The translations under genes were made by a program, and so were the position numbers. 64,000 bases of DNA from Sweltsa coloradensis (taxonomy: Eukaryota; Arthropoda; Insecta; Plecoptera; Chloroperlidae): positions 1 through 64,000 of the forward strand of contig JAMZAV010000783.1 of NCBI GenBank assembly GCA_024449915.1. Direction: 5' to 3'. The notes below the pieces were generated by a model, which was given only the letters and a program-made list of their open reading frames with translations, had not been told where the DNA came from and made no database searches. Below, piece after piece: positions 1 to 13,800 of this stretch; position 1 is the stretch's first letter; every line of letters begins with the position of its first letter.

Positions 1-473
1 AGTAAAAAGTGAGAAGTATCCTCCAACCTGGGTGTCTATTTGCTAACTCGTGTGACAATAGTCGTTCTACAGCGACAACTTTGTAATTAGAAAAAATTGT
101 ACGCAGTAGCATAACATCTATGCAGGTCACTGACGCAAATGTTAGTCCAGGTGGTCTATTTAGTATTTTGACCATGTCGATTAATAAGTTTTAGCATGAC
201 TTTTTCAATTTGCTAAGTTGTCACTATCGATCGACAACTGTCGTTTGGGTTAGTAAATAGGCTGGTGCCCTGATGTAAGAATTTAGGACACCTGACAAGT
301 ACCAATATATAATAGACTAATAATTAATAAATTAATTAATAATTATATATTTGTGTATTATCTATGTGACCTTCAACTTACATAGTTGCCAAACTCTTTC
401 AAGGTAAGCTGTTGGCTCCTAGCAATCTTTCCTCCACCTAACATTATAGACAATTAATAATTTTTGTTAATTT

Positions 474-750
474 TTGTTGGTTTGGGCATATGAAACGAAT
501 GACGAAAGAGAGGATGCCCAGGAGAATGTATAAGAAAAGGATTGAAGGAAGAAGAAGATGGGGGAGACCAAGAAAGATATGGAAGGAGACCATAGCAAGA
601 GACCTACATACTAGAGGAGAGAGCTGGGAGCATGTAGCAGAGACACGATTGTGGGAGGATAGAAAGAAGTGGAAGAATTTGGTCACAAAACCGAAGCTGA
701 CCCTGCCAGAAGTAGGAAACGGCAATGGATAATGATGATGATGAAAAAAT
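474..750 (+). mobile_element. LINE 3' tail fragment
   Basis: The frame from about 478 encodes WFGHMKRM, then RRRWGRPRKIWKE and [12 protein letters not shown]. This is the recognised C-terminal tail of many invertebrate non-LTR retrotransposon ORF2 proteins. It ends in a GATGATGATG-type tail (728-742), as does the longer copy at 1690-2990. It is 5'-truncated and lies downstream of the arginase gene. Confidence 0.8.
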
Positions 751-871
751 AATATAAAAATGGAATCAAAAAATTCCAAATTTTTATATTAGGTAAAATA
801 TTGGTAGGTCAACCACCATGCAGTATTCAAGAAAATAAAGTTTGTGATGAAGAAGATTTCAATTAAAGCAG

Positions 872-877
872 TTTATT
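872..877 (-). terminator. Putative poly(A) signal of arginase
   Basis: AATAAA on the minus strand about 40 nt past the arginase stop codon. The position fits a short 3' UTR; there are no transcript data. Confidence 0.5.
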
Positions 878-914
878 TCAGACTATATTTAATACACCAT
901 TACCGGTAATTAAA

Positions 915-1165
915 TCATTCTGGTTTCTCAAATCTAGAACCTGTAGGAATGGGAATTTCCGTTTGGGGAGGTAAAACTAGCCCGTGTCTATTCATACCAA
1001 ATGCGGCCTTGATTATATATTGTGCGGCTTGCACGGTCAACCTGACATCACGCTCGTCACCGATAGAAGGGTTGACTTCGACTAAATCCAGAACATCCAG
1101 ACGACCCGTCCGGTGAACCTCCTCCATCATCTGAATGCCCTCTCGTAAAGTCAAGCCGCCACGAA
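915..1165 (-). CDS. Arginase last exon and stop
   Basis: Acceptor tgcttag|TT at 1166. The exon encodes [25 protein letters not shown] and a C-terminus ending FEKPE, with stop TGA at 917-915. A poly(A) signal AATAAA lies on the minus strand at 877-872, about 40 nt after the stop, so this is probably the true gene end. A LINE 3' tail ends only about 20 bp upstream of the acceptor. Confidence 0.95.
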
Positions 1166-4100
1166 CTAAGCAAAAAGAGAAAAACATTCATCAACATTAT
1201 CCACATCGCTGTTGTTTCTGCTTCTGACAGGGTCACCTTGGAGTTTGCAACCAAATTTTTCCACTTCTTTCTATATTCCCATAAATGTATCACTTCCACA
1301 TCTTCCCAGCTCTCTCCTATTGACTCTAAAGTCTCATGCTATGGGTGTCCTTCCAACTCTTCCTTTTCCTTCTTTCATACATTCTCTTGGGCATGCTCTC
1401 TTTCACAATTTGATTCAATGTACAAACCATCTCAACCATGTCTTTCACATCTTCTCTTCTATTTCTTTAAGTTGATGCCGCGGTTTTTCGTTTTTGAATT
1501 ATGGTCACCCTACAGACACTGGTGGTGACTAATCAAAATTAGCTAAGCTTAACAATTAACATAAACAAAACTCACTTCAAACAAGCAAACCTGTGGACAG
1601 ACCACGCAAGAAGTAAATTTTGCATGTATTTTAAGAAGAAAAAAAAATTACAATTTTTATCATCATTACTGGAGAAAAGGCGTAATTGTGCCCATCACTT
1701 ACTATGCCACACAGCGAAGATTTACGAAAGGATTATTGACAGAAGAATAAGAGGAGAGGTTGACCACATGTTGAATGAGGAACAATTTGGATTTAAATGG
1801 GCAAGATCCACAATAGATCCTCTATTCATACTTAGACAGGCTACGGAAAACAGTTGGGAGCTTGGAAGAAGAATGAGTATGGTCTTCTTAGATATAGTAA
1901 AAGCGTATGATAGTGTGCCAAGGCAAGTGGTATGGGAAAGTCTGGAAAGAAAAGGAGTGGATAATGGACTGATAGACAGGGTTTAAAGTACGTATGAAGT
2001 ATGTGAAAGTTGTGTGAAAACATAATTTGGATTGTCAGGGTGGTTCCAAATAACAACATGGCTATGGCAAGGCTATGGCTATGGGAAGTGTGTTGTCACC
2101 ACCGTTATTCATAATCGTGATGGATGACATCCACAACAAGGTAAAGAAGGAGGCAATGGAAGATGTGGAGGTTATGTTGTTTGCCGATGACTTGGTGGCA
2201 TGGTCCGAGTATGAGGAGGTACTCCAGGGATACAGTATATGGACTTGTGGAATAGGAACATCGAAGAAGCAGGTATGAAAATAAACATGGTAAAGAGTGA
2301 GGTTTTAACTATACCAGTGACACAGAAAATTATCAAGCACAGATAAATATTGGAGGTGAAACCCTGAAAGTGGTGGATAGTTATAGCTATCTAGGAAGTG
2401 GAGTAATGGCAAGTGGAAAGATTAAAAAGGAGATTAACATCAGAATACAAAAGGACAGTAACTTCTACCGGTATGTGAAAGGTCTGGTGTGGGATAGGGA
2501 AATACCTATTCAGTGTAAGATGACACTATAAAAAAAACTATTTCATACCGATCCTTACATATGCAGCAGAAACCTGGACAATGAGAGATCAAGAGGAGAG
2601 TCAGATGCAGATGGCAGAGATGAGATTCCTGAGGAGGAGGAGAAGGGACAGAATAAAAAACACGGACATTAAAGAAATGCTGGGTGTAGAGAAGTTAAGT
2701 GACAGGATAGGAAGGACACGGTTGAGATGGTATGGACATATGAAACAAATGGGGAAAATAGGATGCCCAAGAAAATGTCTGACAAAAGGATTGAAGAAGA
2801 AAGAAGAAGACGGGGTAGGCCAAGGAAGAGATGGAAGGAGACTTTGAGGCAAGAGGAGAGAGCTGGGAAGATGTGGAAGACATACAATTGTGGGAAGGAT
2901 AGAAAGAAGTGGAAAAATTTGGTTGCTAAACCCAAGCTGACCCTGCCAGAAGCAGGAAACGGCAATGGATGAATAATGATGAAGTGAATCACACTGGATA
3001 ATACAACGAGTAAGGGGCTACCCTCCATAGACTCTTCTGCTCTGGCCACAGTAAAAAAACTTGAGTCATCCTGGATTAGAGACATGACCCCTTTACAACA
3101 AGAAAAAAGCTACTCCTCCAATAATAATAATAAAAAAGACAAAATGCACTAAAATTGAACTGTAAAATACCTACCCCATTTTAGGTAAGCTGGTATCCTA
3201 TCTCTCATTCCCCTCTCAGACCTGGTTTATATTACTACAGTTGAATGCAGGTTGATTTTACTGGGGTAACCCACTTGAGTTTACATTAATTTCAATTTAC
3301 TCTCGTTATCATAAGGTTTTCAACCTTCACACGCAGAGCGCTGCACGCTTTACTGTCAACCTAACCTAGAATTCACGTCTGTACAAAGTCAGTCTGACCG
3401 TAAATTTGAAGTAGAGAATGTCTCACTGTCTATAAATGCAGACATGCTTAATATTATGATTTATATATAATATATTATACGTATTATGACTATGATTGAA
3501 TGATTTGAAGCTGAGAATCAGATGTTAGGTTATGTTTCCTGGAAATGGTGTCACGATAGTTACGGAAGTCAACCGTCGTCTGTTTACACTACTCGTATCA
3601 TTGCCGGTTACGGAAGTAACTCCTTACTCGAGTTAAAAACTGAACTGTGGTAGCTACTTATTATAACATAGTGTAAATTGTAAGACATTTTTGTAAACTA
3701 AAATGACGTTTTTGTTAACTAAATTACCCTCGTTATCGACCAATCCGCGTTAGAAAGAGAGTAATGTAGACCAGGTCTCACTCTCACTTCTGTTTATTTA
3801 ATTTATTTAAGGCCTATATCCAATTCAGTGATAAAAACCGGTGTACGGAGAATGATAATGTTTTCAAAGCTTTTAGTATTTCTATTAGAATATTGGGAGA
3901 CTATAATGAGCTTTTAGCAGTGCAGTTTAACAAACGTCAGTCTGTTTCTCACTTCACACATGTAATGATTCAATGAATTATGTTTCCCACCAGTTACCCA
4001 CATCACACAGGTATATTAAAAAAATATCTTATCTATTTACCTGACGTGCCAGTGGACGGAGCCTCTAATGGATCCAGTGCGTCGATGTCGAAGCTTACAT

Positions 4101-7100
4101 GAATAGAACGATTCTTCTCTGGATCAATCTCATCCAAACACATTCGAACGACTTTATTGATGCCATACGTTGCAATGTCCTCCATGCCGTAAGAAAGGAT
4201 GTTAAACCTTTCGATTATTATCCTGCAGAAATCATTAGGCCTATAGTAGTTAGAATTATTTGAGTAATTATTGTGATATTGCACCTCATGCTGTAGGCCT
4301 ACGTAAAAAAAGTAGCTTGCCCAAATTTCCCCCCCCCCCCCCCCCCCATTTCAAAATCATATTTTGCATCTCAGGTAAGAGTCAACTACTTTTCCTATTT
4401 GAAACTTTTTTGGAAACTATTCCTGCTTCCAGTTGTCATCCGATCGATATTCAATTTTGCTTTATTGTCAAGAAAGGATAATATGGTGATTCTTCGAAAG
4501 TCAAAGATTACTAAACATTTTTAAGCATTACGCACAAATAAATTTCGAAATTTATTAATTTCGATGATTTTACAAAAAACCAAAATCCCCCAAAAAAAAT
4601 TTCGTGATTGTTTAAAAAAAAACTATGCCACTATAGAAGACTGTGTATACATGACCATAAGCTATGTGCATAGTCTGATAACAATCTGATAAAAACTGGC
4701 TTCAGGAAGAGATCCAGAAAAAAACCACTACTATTGCAGACTCTTAATGAGAGTTGGGTAAGTTCCTTAAAAAATGGAACTAGTTCCAGTTACAAGTTCC
4801 TCATAAGAAAAAGGAACTCTTTCCAGTTCCAAGTTCCTCTACAGTAAAAGGAACTAGGGCGTTCCTAAGTTCCTTACCAAATGGAACTAAGTTCCTAAAA
4901 AGTTCCTTATTTTTTCAATAACCATTTTTCTTTAGATCTTCTCGTTAGGGTCAATGATTAGTAGTATCTGAATTTCTACTTAAAACCAAGAATTTGCAAA
5001 GAATGCATAAACTATGTTTAGATTTGGAGGAATTAAATATAATGGATAAGTAGTATATAGGCTTTCACGACCTGGAATCAATTTTGAATGATCTTTGGGT
5101 TGATGATGTCATGCTTTCCACAACGCAACAACCCAAAATGATCATTCAGAACTCAAGGATATTGTATTGAAAAGAATGAGTTTAGCTGGCAATGGACTAA
5201 TAATGTGAAAACCCACGGTGGATGGGGATTACCACTGAGTAGAATGAGGATTTGAGTATGACAAGAGAAATTTAAAAATAGTAGCAAATTTACGTTTTCT
5301 GAACTGAGTATTTTACAATCCCTTCACTTGGTAAGTAAACATAGGATTTGACTTTTTCATTCCTTAAATTTGTACAGTCATGTTATATAAAGAACTTATG
5401 AAAATAAGTTACAGTTCCTGGAAAATTGGAACATTTAGTTTTTAACATTTCCTTAGTTCTTTGGCATGACAAAGGTTACGTTCCTTACTAGTTGCTATGA
5501 AGGTACTGTTAAGTCTTTAACCAACAAGCTCTAAGTACGCAGAATCAAGAATAAGCCCTGTTATCCCATCCCGTTTCTTCATTAAAAAAGAATATAACAT
5601 AGAAACTTGAACCGAATCACCTAGCCGGTCAAACAACTGAAAGCAATAAAACACCGCAAAAGTAAAGATATCCCACGCAGTCTAAAAACTTTATAAAAAG
5701 CTCATCCACCAACGCGGCGGGACTTTAGCGTTTTCCTAGTAGGTATCTGAATTTCTACTTAAAACCAAGAATTTGCAAAGAATGCATAAACTATGTTTGA
5801 GATTTGGAGGAATTAAATATATATGGATAAGTAGTATATAGGCTTTCACGACCTGTGAATCAATTTTGAATGATCTTTGGGTTGATGATGCACTGCTTCA
5901 CACAACGCAACAACCCAAAAGATCATTCAAAACTCATAAGGATGATTGTATTGAAAAGAATGAAGTTTAGCTGCCAATGGGACTAATAATGGTGAGAAAC
6001 CCACGGTGGATGGGGGTTGACCACTGAGTGTAGGAATGAGGATTTGAGTATGACAAGAATTTAGAACAATAGAGGCAAATGTTAGATTTCCTGGAAACTG
6101 AGTATTTTACAATCCCTTCATCTTGTAAGTAAACTATGATTTGACTTTTTCATTCCTTAAATTTGTACAGTCATGTTATATAAAAGGAACTTATGAAAAT
6201 AAGTTACAGTTCCTGGAAAATTGGAACTAGTTCCTTCCTTAGTTCTTGTCTGGAAAAAGGAACTAGTTCCTTCCTTAGTTCCTAGGAACTGGAACTGTTT
6301 AGTTCCGTTCCTACCCAACACTGCTCTTAAGTAGGGAAAACAAGAACGTACCGGTACCCCATCCCCTTTTTTTTATTGAAATAAGAGAATATTTACCTCT
6401 CGTAAGCATCAATATCTCGAAGTCCAATGTACGCCAGATTCTTTATAGACAATCTGAAAGTGCAATTAGATAACATAAAAAGGAATAAATTAATGTAACA
6501 GCAATAAAATAAAGATTTTGTACGGCTGTGCTTTAAATTTCCACACAGGGACAATCATATTATTAATAATATTAGAGCATGGTATGATGCAAATAAAATC
6601 AAACCACAAATTTGAGGTGCGTGTTTTGATAGCATTATTTGTATTTGTTATTTTTTTCTCTGGTAGTTTGTAATCTGTTGAAAAAAATGATCTAAATAGG
6701 CCTACAGTATGTGGATACTATAATGAAGTATACTAGGAAACCCGCTTAAGTCCCGCCGCGTTGTTGGATGAGCGTATATGGTGCATTGAGATGACATGTG
6801 TTACGCGGATTTTCTGTTGTTCTGTGAAAAAAACATTACTTAGTCGAAGATTTTTTTTAATTAAATTAAATTTTAAAAAAAATTAGCTAATTTTTTTTAA
6901 ATTAAATTAAATTAAATAAAATTAAAAATTAACTTAATTGTTTTAATTAATCGTAAAAAAGAAAAAAATCGTAAAATTGCAATTTGCATAAGAAATAATT
7001 ATTCGATTGCGCTCAAATTTAACACGAATATATTAATTCATGAAATTAAGGTTCTGTAAAAAAATCATTACAATAGGATAAAGCATGTAGGTGTTATAAG

Positions 7101-7807
7101 TCAAAGAAATTTTTAAAAATCGAAAAAAATCGTAAAATTGCGTTTTTTATGTGAAAAAATTTCCCGATTGCGCTCAAAAACGTGGCAGTTCTAAGTTCAG
7201 AGATTTCGAAGGTCTCCATAAAATTTCATTGCAATCGGAGTATCGGTTTAGCCGGAATCGTGTTAACAAACACACAAAAATACAGAAAGAAAGAAAGAAA
7301 AAAAGAAAAAAAAAAAAAAAAAAACATTCCGGATTTTTTTCTCCAGTGTAGTGAAATGGAATCTTCGCTTCACTCGCTACGCTCATCCAAAAATAGGTAT
7401 CTACAAAATTTGGTAAACGTACGACTTCACGGCATGGTAAAACATACTCTTTGCTCCGGCAAAATCTAACTTAAGAACTGCAATACAAATCTTGCCAAGT
7501 GTGATGTATTGTTACTTATATAAACATCTTATTTCAAATTGCAAATTTACAGCCTACGTAAAATATGAATGTTAGTTGTCTGGATCCAAACTATAAACAG
7601 ATGATGGGATGATAGAAAGATGGTGGGTTAATAGTGTTTTATTGTGCAGCTGGTTTTAAACTTTAAGTAAAGTTGGTTGTAAATGTACTAAATAAAATGG
7701 TAGGTACATTGTTTTTTTTATGTATTTTGTGTATTTCTTAAACCAATTTACAACTTCTGATATTTACATGTTTATGACATGTACATGTTATTTTGTATGA
7801 AGGCTTG

Positions 7808-7844
<37 letters not shown>

Positions 7845-10800
7845 GAGGATTTGTAAAACAGGTATGTCCTATTGAACACAATAGGCAATTCGGATTCCCC
7901 ATTAATAATTGGTAGACTAAATAAAGATTAAAGATACTAATTTAAAATAAAACTGTACCTTAAGATTGGGACCTATGCGTATATTTTTCACAGCTATGCC
8001 AATATATGTTGAGCATTTAAAAATCTAAATTTTCAATTACATACATCATTGGAATTTGGGTTGACTGTCTATAGTGAATTTAGAATTTTTCTTGAAAAAA
8101 TTCATATCCTTGACAAACTAGAAAAGAAAAATATTCAAAATTCAGTGTTATCTATGGGGAACATTTATGAAGCAGTTGTTTCAGCAATAGAGCTAACAGT
8201 AGCTTATACAGACACTATCAGAGTTCCAATCAGCCTTGTACATGCTGGCATTGCTCGCGGGTGACGCGGTGAATCATGGCCAACCAGCAAGCTTTGATTT
8301 TAATTACTGAACACCGGTTGGACACTATGTGTGCCAATCTTGTAGTATCGATATAGGTTAGGCCCACTGAGATATTGTATCGGGGACAGTCGAATGTAAC
8401 AGTGGCTGACTGACCTAAGTAAATAAAGCAGTAATAAGTAGGTAATATTCACGGCATTCAGTAGAGTTATTCAACCTGGTGGTAAGTCTCAGTCCATGTT
8501 TAAATACGTTACGGCTAGGATGCTACTAATCTGTCAACCAGTTGCGCCTCCACATTAGGGGTGACGTGCCTTATTATCAGAATAATAAGACTATATTTCA
8601 AGGAAATAATTTGTGCTATCTAAGAACAAAATATCATACTTATACTTATACATCAGCTGTTGGCTAGTGTTGTGCTAATGGGTACTGTTGGAAAACGTGC
8701 ACATGCTATAGGAACAGAATAGTTAATAAACTAATGGTGATAATATGCGAAGGTGAAATACGAAGAGAATGAGTGTACTCTGGTAATCTTACAATGACAA
8801 TTACAGATTCGTATGTATGTATGTATGTATGTATGTATGTATGTATGTATGTATGTATGTATGTATGTATGTATGTATGGATAGTTTTAGCTTCATACCC
8901 GATTTGATTAGTGTTAATACAAGTAATGCTATAAAACTCGTGTACGCACCAACAGGTAGAACCTGCACAGTTTGTGGCTTTTTCAGCAGTTCAACACAGT
9001 TTATTTCATTGGAAAAATATTCCATGACTCTTCAAAAAATATCACTCAATGTTACTTTTCTATTGGAAGAAAACTTCACATATTACACAAAGTGGAAAAC
9101 CACTACATTCTACAATCAATAACACCAAATTTGTCAGTCCAATCACTTTTAATATGAACGATTTTCATTGTATATTTCGCGTTTCTTTACGTCAATCATG
9201 TTGACAGCTCTGCAGGTTGACTTAGTTGACTTTGGATTTGAGAGACTTTTCTTAACAAAACTATAGTCACATTAATTTAGTTGTAAACCTACGTGGGACT
9301 CTGCCAATCCATGCCATGGAGGTACGGCCAGTATTCAGCCAGTTCTTTGACCAGTAGCGCTACTGGCATACCGTGGATGTTCCCAGAAGGAGAGGTCGAT
9401 GCAGTGTTCAAGTCAGCGTGAGCGTCTATCCACAAGACACAAATATCTTTCTTCGCGTTGATATGTCCGTCTATGCTGCCGATACCAATCGAGTGGTCTC
9501 CGCCCAATACTAGGCACTTATATTCTCGGTGGAGGATCTCGTTTACCATAGCAGATGTCTAGAAATAAAACTTCACAAGGTAAATGCACTACTTATAACA
9601 TTTTGTTTAGGTTGAATTTGTTTGTATAGTAATAAAAAAAATTATGGAAATATATACAAGTTCAGAGATCGAGGTAGCATGATTGATTGAATGATTCATT
9701 GATTTTATAGCATCTATTGGAGAAAATGAGGGAGCTGATGATGAGAATGAAGGACAAATACACGAGATATGTGGAACCCTGAAGCCACAAGCTACGACCC
9801 ACAAGCTCAACTACGGGGGGCAACATTTTGTAAACCGACAATAAAACTACTAGGGAAACGCCAAAGTCGTTGTTAAACGAGTGAGTGAGCCATGTGTTGA
9901 GTACCCGATTACATTACTTTTCTTCCCCCTACCTTAGGCCTACCTAGCCTATCATAGGCAAGAGAGGCGCATTATGACCTTACAGTTGACGCGCCCGTCC
10001 CCGTATACCAACTAAACTTTAAAAAACTATTATTTATACGAATATAATTATCAAACTTAAATGAAAATGTTCCCGGGTACTCACCACATGACTCGCTCAC
10101 TCGTCTAACTACGACTTTGGCGTTTCCCTAGTCTAGTTGGCTAAGGCGCCCTTGTAGCCGAAATGTGAAAGAAGTGGGTTCAATCCCCTGGTCGGGAAAG
10201 ATTTTGTAATTTCTAGATTGTATTTCAAAAATAATTAAACATGTTTTGAAATGCATATAACGCAGTGTAGTCCATCATCTGTGGCAATAGGGCCTACTAT
10301 GGTAAACATAGCCAGTACGAAATACGTGAAAATATTGCAAGGTTTACTCGATCTACGAGCGGAATTTGGGGGTACCTTGACGTCCAACATTCGACAGACC
10401 TTGCATGGGCACGGCATTTCACGGCCAGGCGAATAACAAACAAAAAATATCTTTTCAAAATCTAAAACATTGTCGTTAAAATAACTTCTAAACATTGGAA
10501 GTCTATTTTTCAGTTTATTATTTCTTGTAGGTTTAAATCGCAATGAATCTTGCTGATTTTGTTAGCAGTTCTCAATAAACTCGTACCGGATGTCTGTTTA
10601 AAATTTCAGCGCAATCTGTTCAGCGATTCGGCTGATTTTCAACGTACACACACACACACACACGCACGCACGCAGAAAAACAATTAGGGCCGTTTAAGTC
10701 GAATGGAAATCACTACGTTCGCTACGCTCACTCGTTCAATCAATCTTCACAATTTTATAAATCGACAAAATCACGATCAAACCTAGTAAAAAACCACCAA

Positions 10801-13800
10801 TTGCAATGTTTAAAATTTAAAAAAGTCTGGGGCTAAGCGCTCCAGACCCCAGTGATGGTTTTTATGGTGTTTTAGCGGGCGTTACACTCGGAAGCTAAAA
10901 AAGTAAAAGAGAAAAAGTGAAGAGGAAAAGAACTTTTCGAAGCCGTCACACATGACACTTCAGAACTAAAAGAAAAAGTGTGCGCGTGGCGCCATCTCTC
11001 GGCCTTCCTGCAAAACTATTGTGCGCTGTTGTGGCAAGAGTGTGTACTAAGGTACGACAATGTTTTCTTGTGGGTTTCTTCCGTTTGCAAACGAATCCAC
11101 CACCACGTTTATGTTCACATCGCCGGGAAAGGCAGAGGGACGTCTTTATACCTGTCGACTTAATCCCAAAGTTGTAGTCCATGGCAACATTGCCAACCAA
11201 TCACGATCAACTGTTCAAGGTTATTTTACTTTTCTCTTTTCACTAGTCGAACCAAGCCCGACTAGTTCGGAAAGTTTTTGCTTGTTACTTTTCGACTTCC
11301 CAGTGTGACAGCAACGGGAAAAGTTCCGTAAGCTACATGCTAATTCTACTTCCAAAAAGTAACTTTTTCTTTTCACTTCCCAGTGTAACTCCGCATTTAC
11401 GTTGTTTAATTTTGTGTATGTGTCAAATTTACTTGTACGTATGTATGCTAATAAACGATAAGGTTTGACAATTTGCAAACCTGATCAGTCAGGAAAAATA
11501 GCCTAACAAACCCAAATTTAATTAGTATGAGTGAAACTTATTTTTAGAAAATGTATGAAGAGCCCACATTATGTGAGTCAATTATGCTCTACTTTAAAGT
11601 ATATTCCATGAAGTATTTTTAAAACTTGCGCAAATACTTTACTTAATGTGGAAGTTACAAGCATGCATTTTACTTTGGGGGGTTAGGAATATCATAAAAG
11701 TAAAAATAAAAATGTAAAACGCATTAAGCTACGATTGCTCTAAATAACACGCAAGTGACAGTGCAGGCGTGCAGCCTCCATATAGCCGACATCTTTGGTG
11801 TATTCAGCATCACGCAAATAAAAAAAATAAAAAAATTCTTAAATAAGAGAAAAATATGAAATAATTTTCGTAACGATCTTTAATTGAGCAAAATCAAACT
11901 AGTACCTTGAACAAAATGTTCCCAGAGGTTGTGCCCCAAACCCCCATGATGTACTCTACTTGTTAAAGCTTCCAACCTATCACACCTGCAATGGTGTCAT
12001 GGGGATATGGCATAAACCCAAAACAAAAATTTATATACCCCTCACTAAGTCTAAAAAACAAATCAGGGTATGCTCTGTATACGGTGCATAATTATATTCT
12101 CAAAGAACAAATCCAATGCCAAGTCAAAACACATATTGTATTCCAATTTTGTAATCACAACAATCATCAGTAACAAAATACAAACAACAGTAACGAATGA
12201 CGAAGGCGTGAGAAACTAGGGTGCCTCAACCGGTTAGGTCATATTGCGCCGCCTGTGATATTGAAAGTTGATGAGATGAGTTAATGGTGTGTTTGATGAT
12301 TTATTGTTTCCTAAGTGTACCGGTATATAAGAAAAGAAAATTATGGTGATGATAGTACTAGCAAAACAAAGTTATTTATTTGAATTGAAATAAATAAATT
12401 AAAGAAATGTGTATGATGTGAATTAAATTTTGTTAAATAAATTACTTTTAAAGAGAAATTTAGAAAGTTTGTTGCCATTATCATATAATGATAGAAGTTC
12501 ATCATATGATTTGGAGAGATCAAATTGGGTACGCATGGTATCATACTATATGGTACATTCTGCTAGCATATGATGTATGGTTAAAGGTACATCACATGTG
12601 TCACATTTGGGAACAACCTTTTCTCTGGTTAAGAGATGTCCAGAAAAGTTAGACGTGTGTGGCCTATTCCAATTCTGGACAATACCACCTCTTCTCTACG
12701 GAGACTCGAGATGCAGACAAATTTTATTAGTTAGTGTGGGCATCACACTATGCAATTTATTATTTTGCACCACATCCCAATATATTATTTACTACAATTC
12801 AGAAATTAAAAAAGTCCGCCCCAACCGGGAATCGAACCACGGATCTCCCGCATTCCAGACAGGCGTCTTAACCACTAGACCATCAGGACGGGTACATTTT
12901 AATTTCTGAATTGTAGTAAATAATATCAATTACACCTACGGGAGTGTTTCCCGACTAAACAAATCGAGAAACATCCCAATATGCCTGTCGCAAATGGCAA
13001 GTCCAACAATCGTTGCTTGTATCCATTCTTGACATCTGGAACGGAAACTAGATTGGAAGCTTCCTTAGCAGCCTGATCAGCATGTTCATGTCTCTCTATG
13101 CCTATGTGTCCAGGACTCCAAGTATCCAGCAAAACTATGTAGAACCCTTCTAAATAGAATTGTATGTCTTATACCAAATGATGACTTGAATACACGAGTT
13201 TTAGGCTTGAAGTGAGCTCAAGCTATTTGAACACAAAAGGTATTCTCCACAACGGCAATGTATAATGTGTTCAAGAGCTTCACGGATGGCGAATAACTCT
13301 GCAGTGAAAATTGAACACACGTCGCTTAGCCTGTTCAGTTAAGGTGGAACAATAAAAGGCACTTCCAACCTTGTTGTCAATTTTGGAGCTATCTGTGAAT
13401 ACCAAAGTAAACCTATGATGTTCAAGTAACGAAAAACACCACTAACAAAATTAATAAACTAGGAAAACGCTAAAGTCCCGTCGCGTTGTTGAGCGAGCAC
13501 CGGTACGTGCAACACGACCAGAGTACGACATTCCCATAATGTTACATACCAATAAGTCTTTAAGGCCTTGACCGATTTAGCTGAAAATTTGTAAAATAGG
13601 AGAGAATGGATAAAATCCACCGCCATCTAGAGGACCTTGACATCATTTCTTTGGGAAAACTATTTTAACTCTTTGATAACAAATAATACACTGCTTCCTC
13701 GATAGTATTTTGTTTACTTCTAGGTGGCAGTGCATAGTGAGACTTTTCGGTGCCATGGTAACGTTACTTTTGTTAAAATGTAATTTCTATCTACACTACT

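Noticed and set aside
8801..9122. Open frames on both strands across the GTAT microsatellite
   Set aside because: A four-base repeat without stops gives open frames in every phase; no domain.
10235..10543. 102-codon open frame with a Cys-rich segment, conserved at 58517-58837
   Set aside because: It has no ATG start, lies inside a non-coding repeat (D/E), and the differences I could compare between the two copies all change the amino acid, so there is no sign of protein-level selection.
12818..12889. Functional tRNA-Ser(GGA)
   Set aside because: Short variable arm, mismatched T stem, and repeated occurrence with an attached SINE body.
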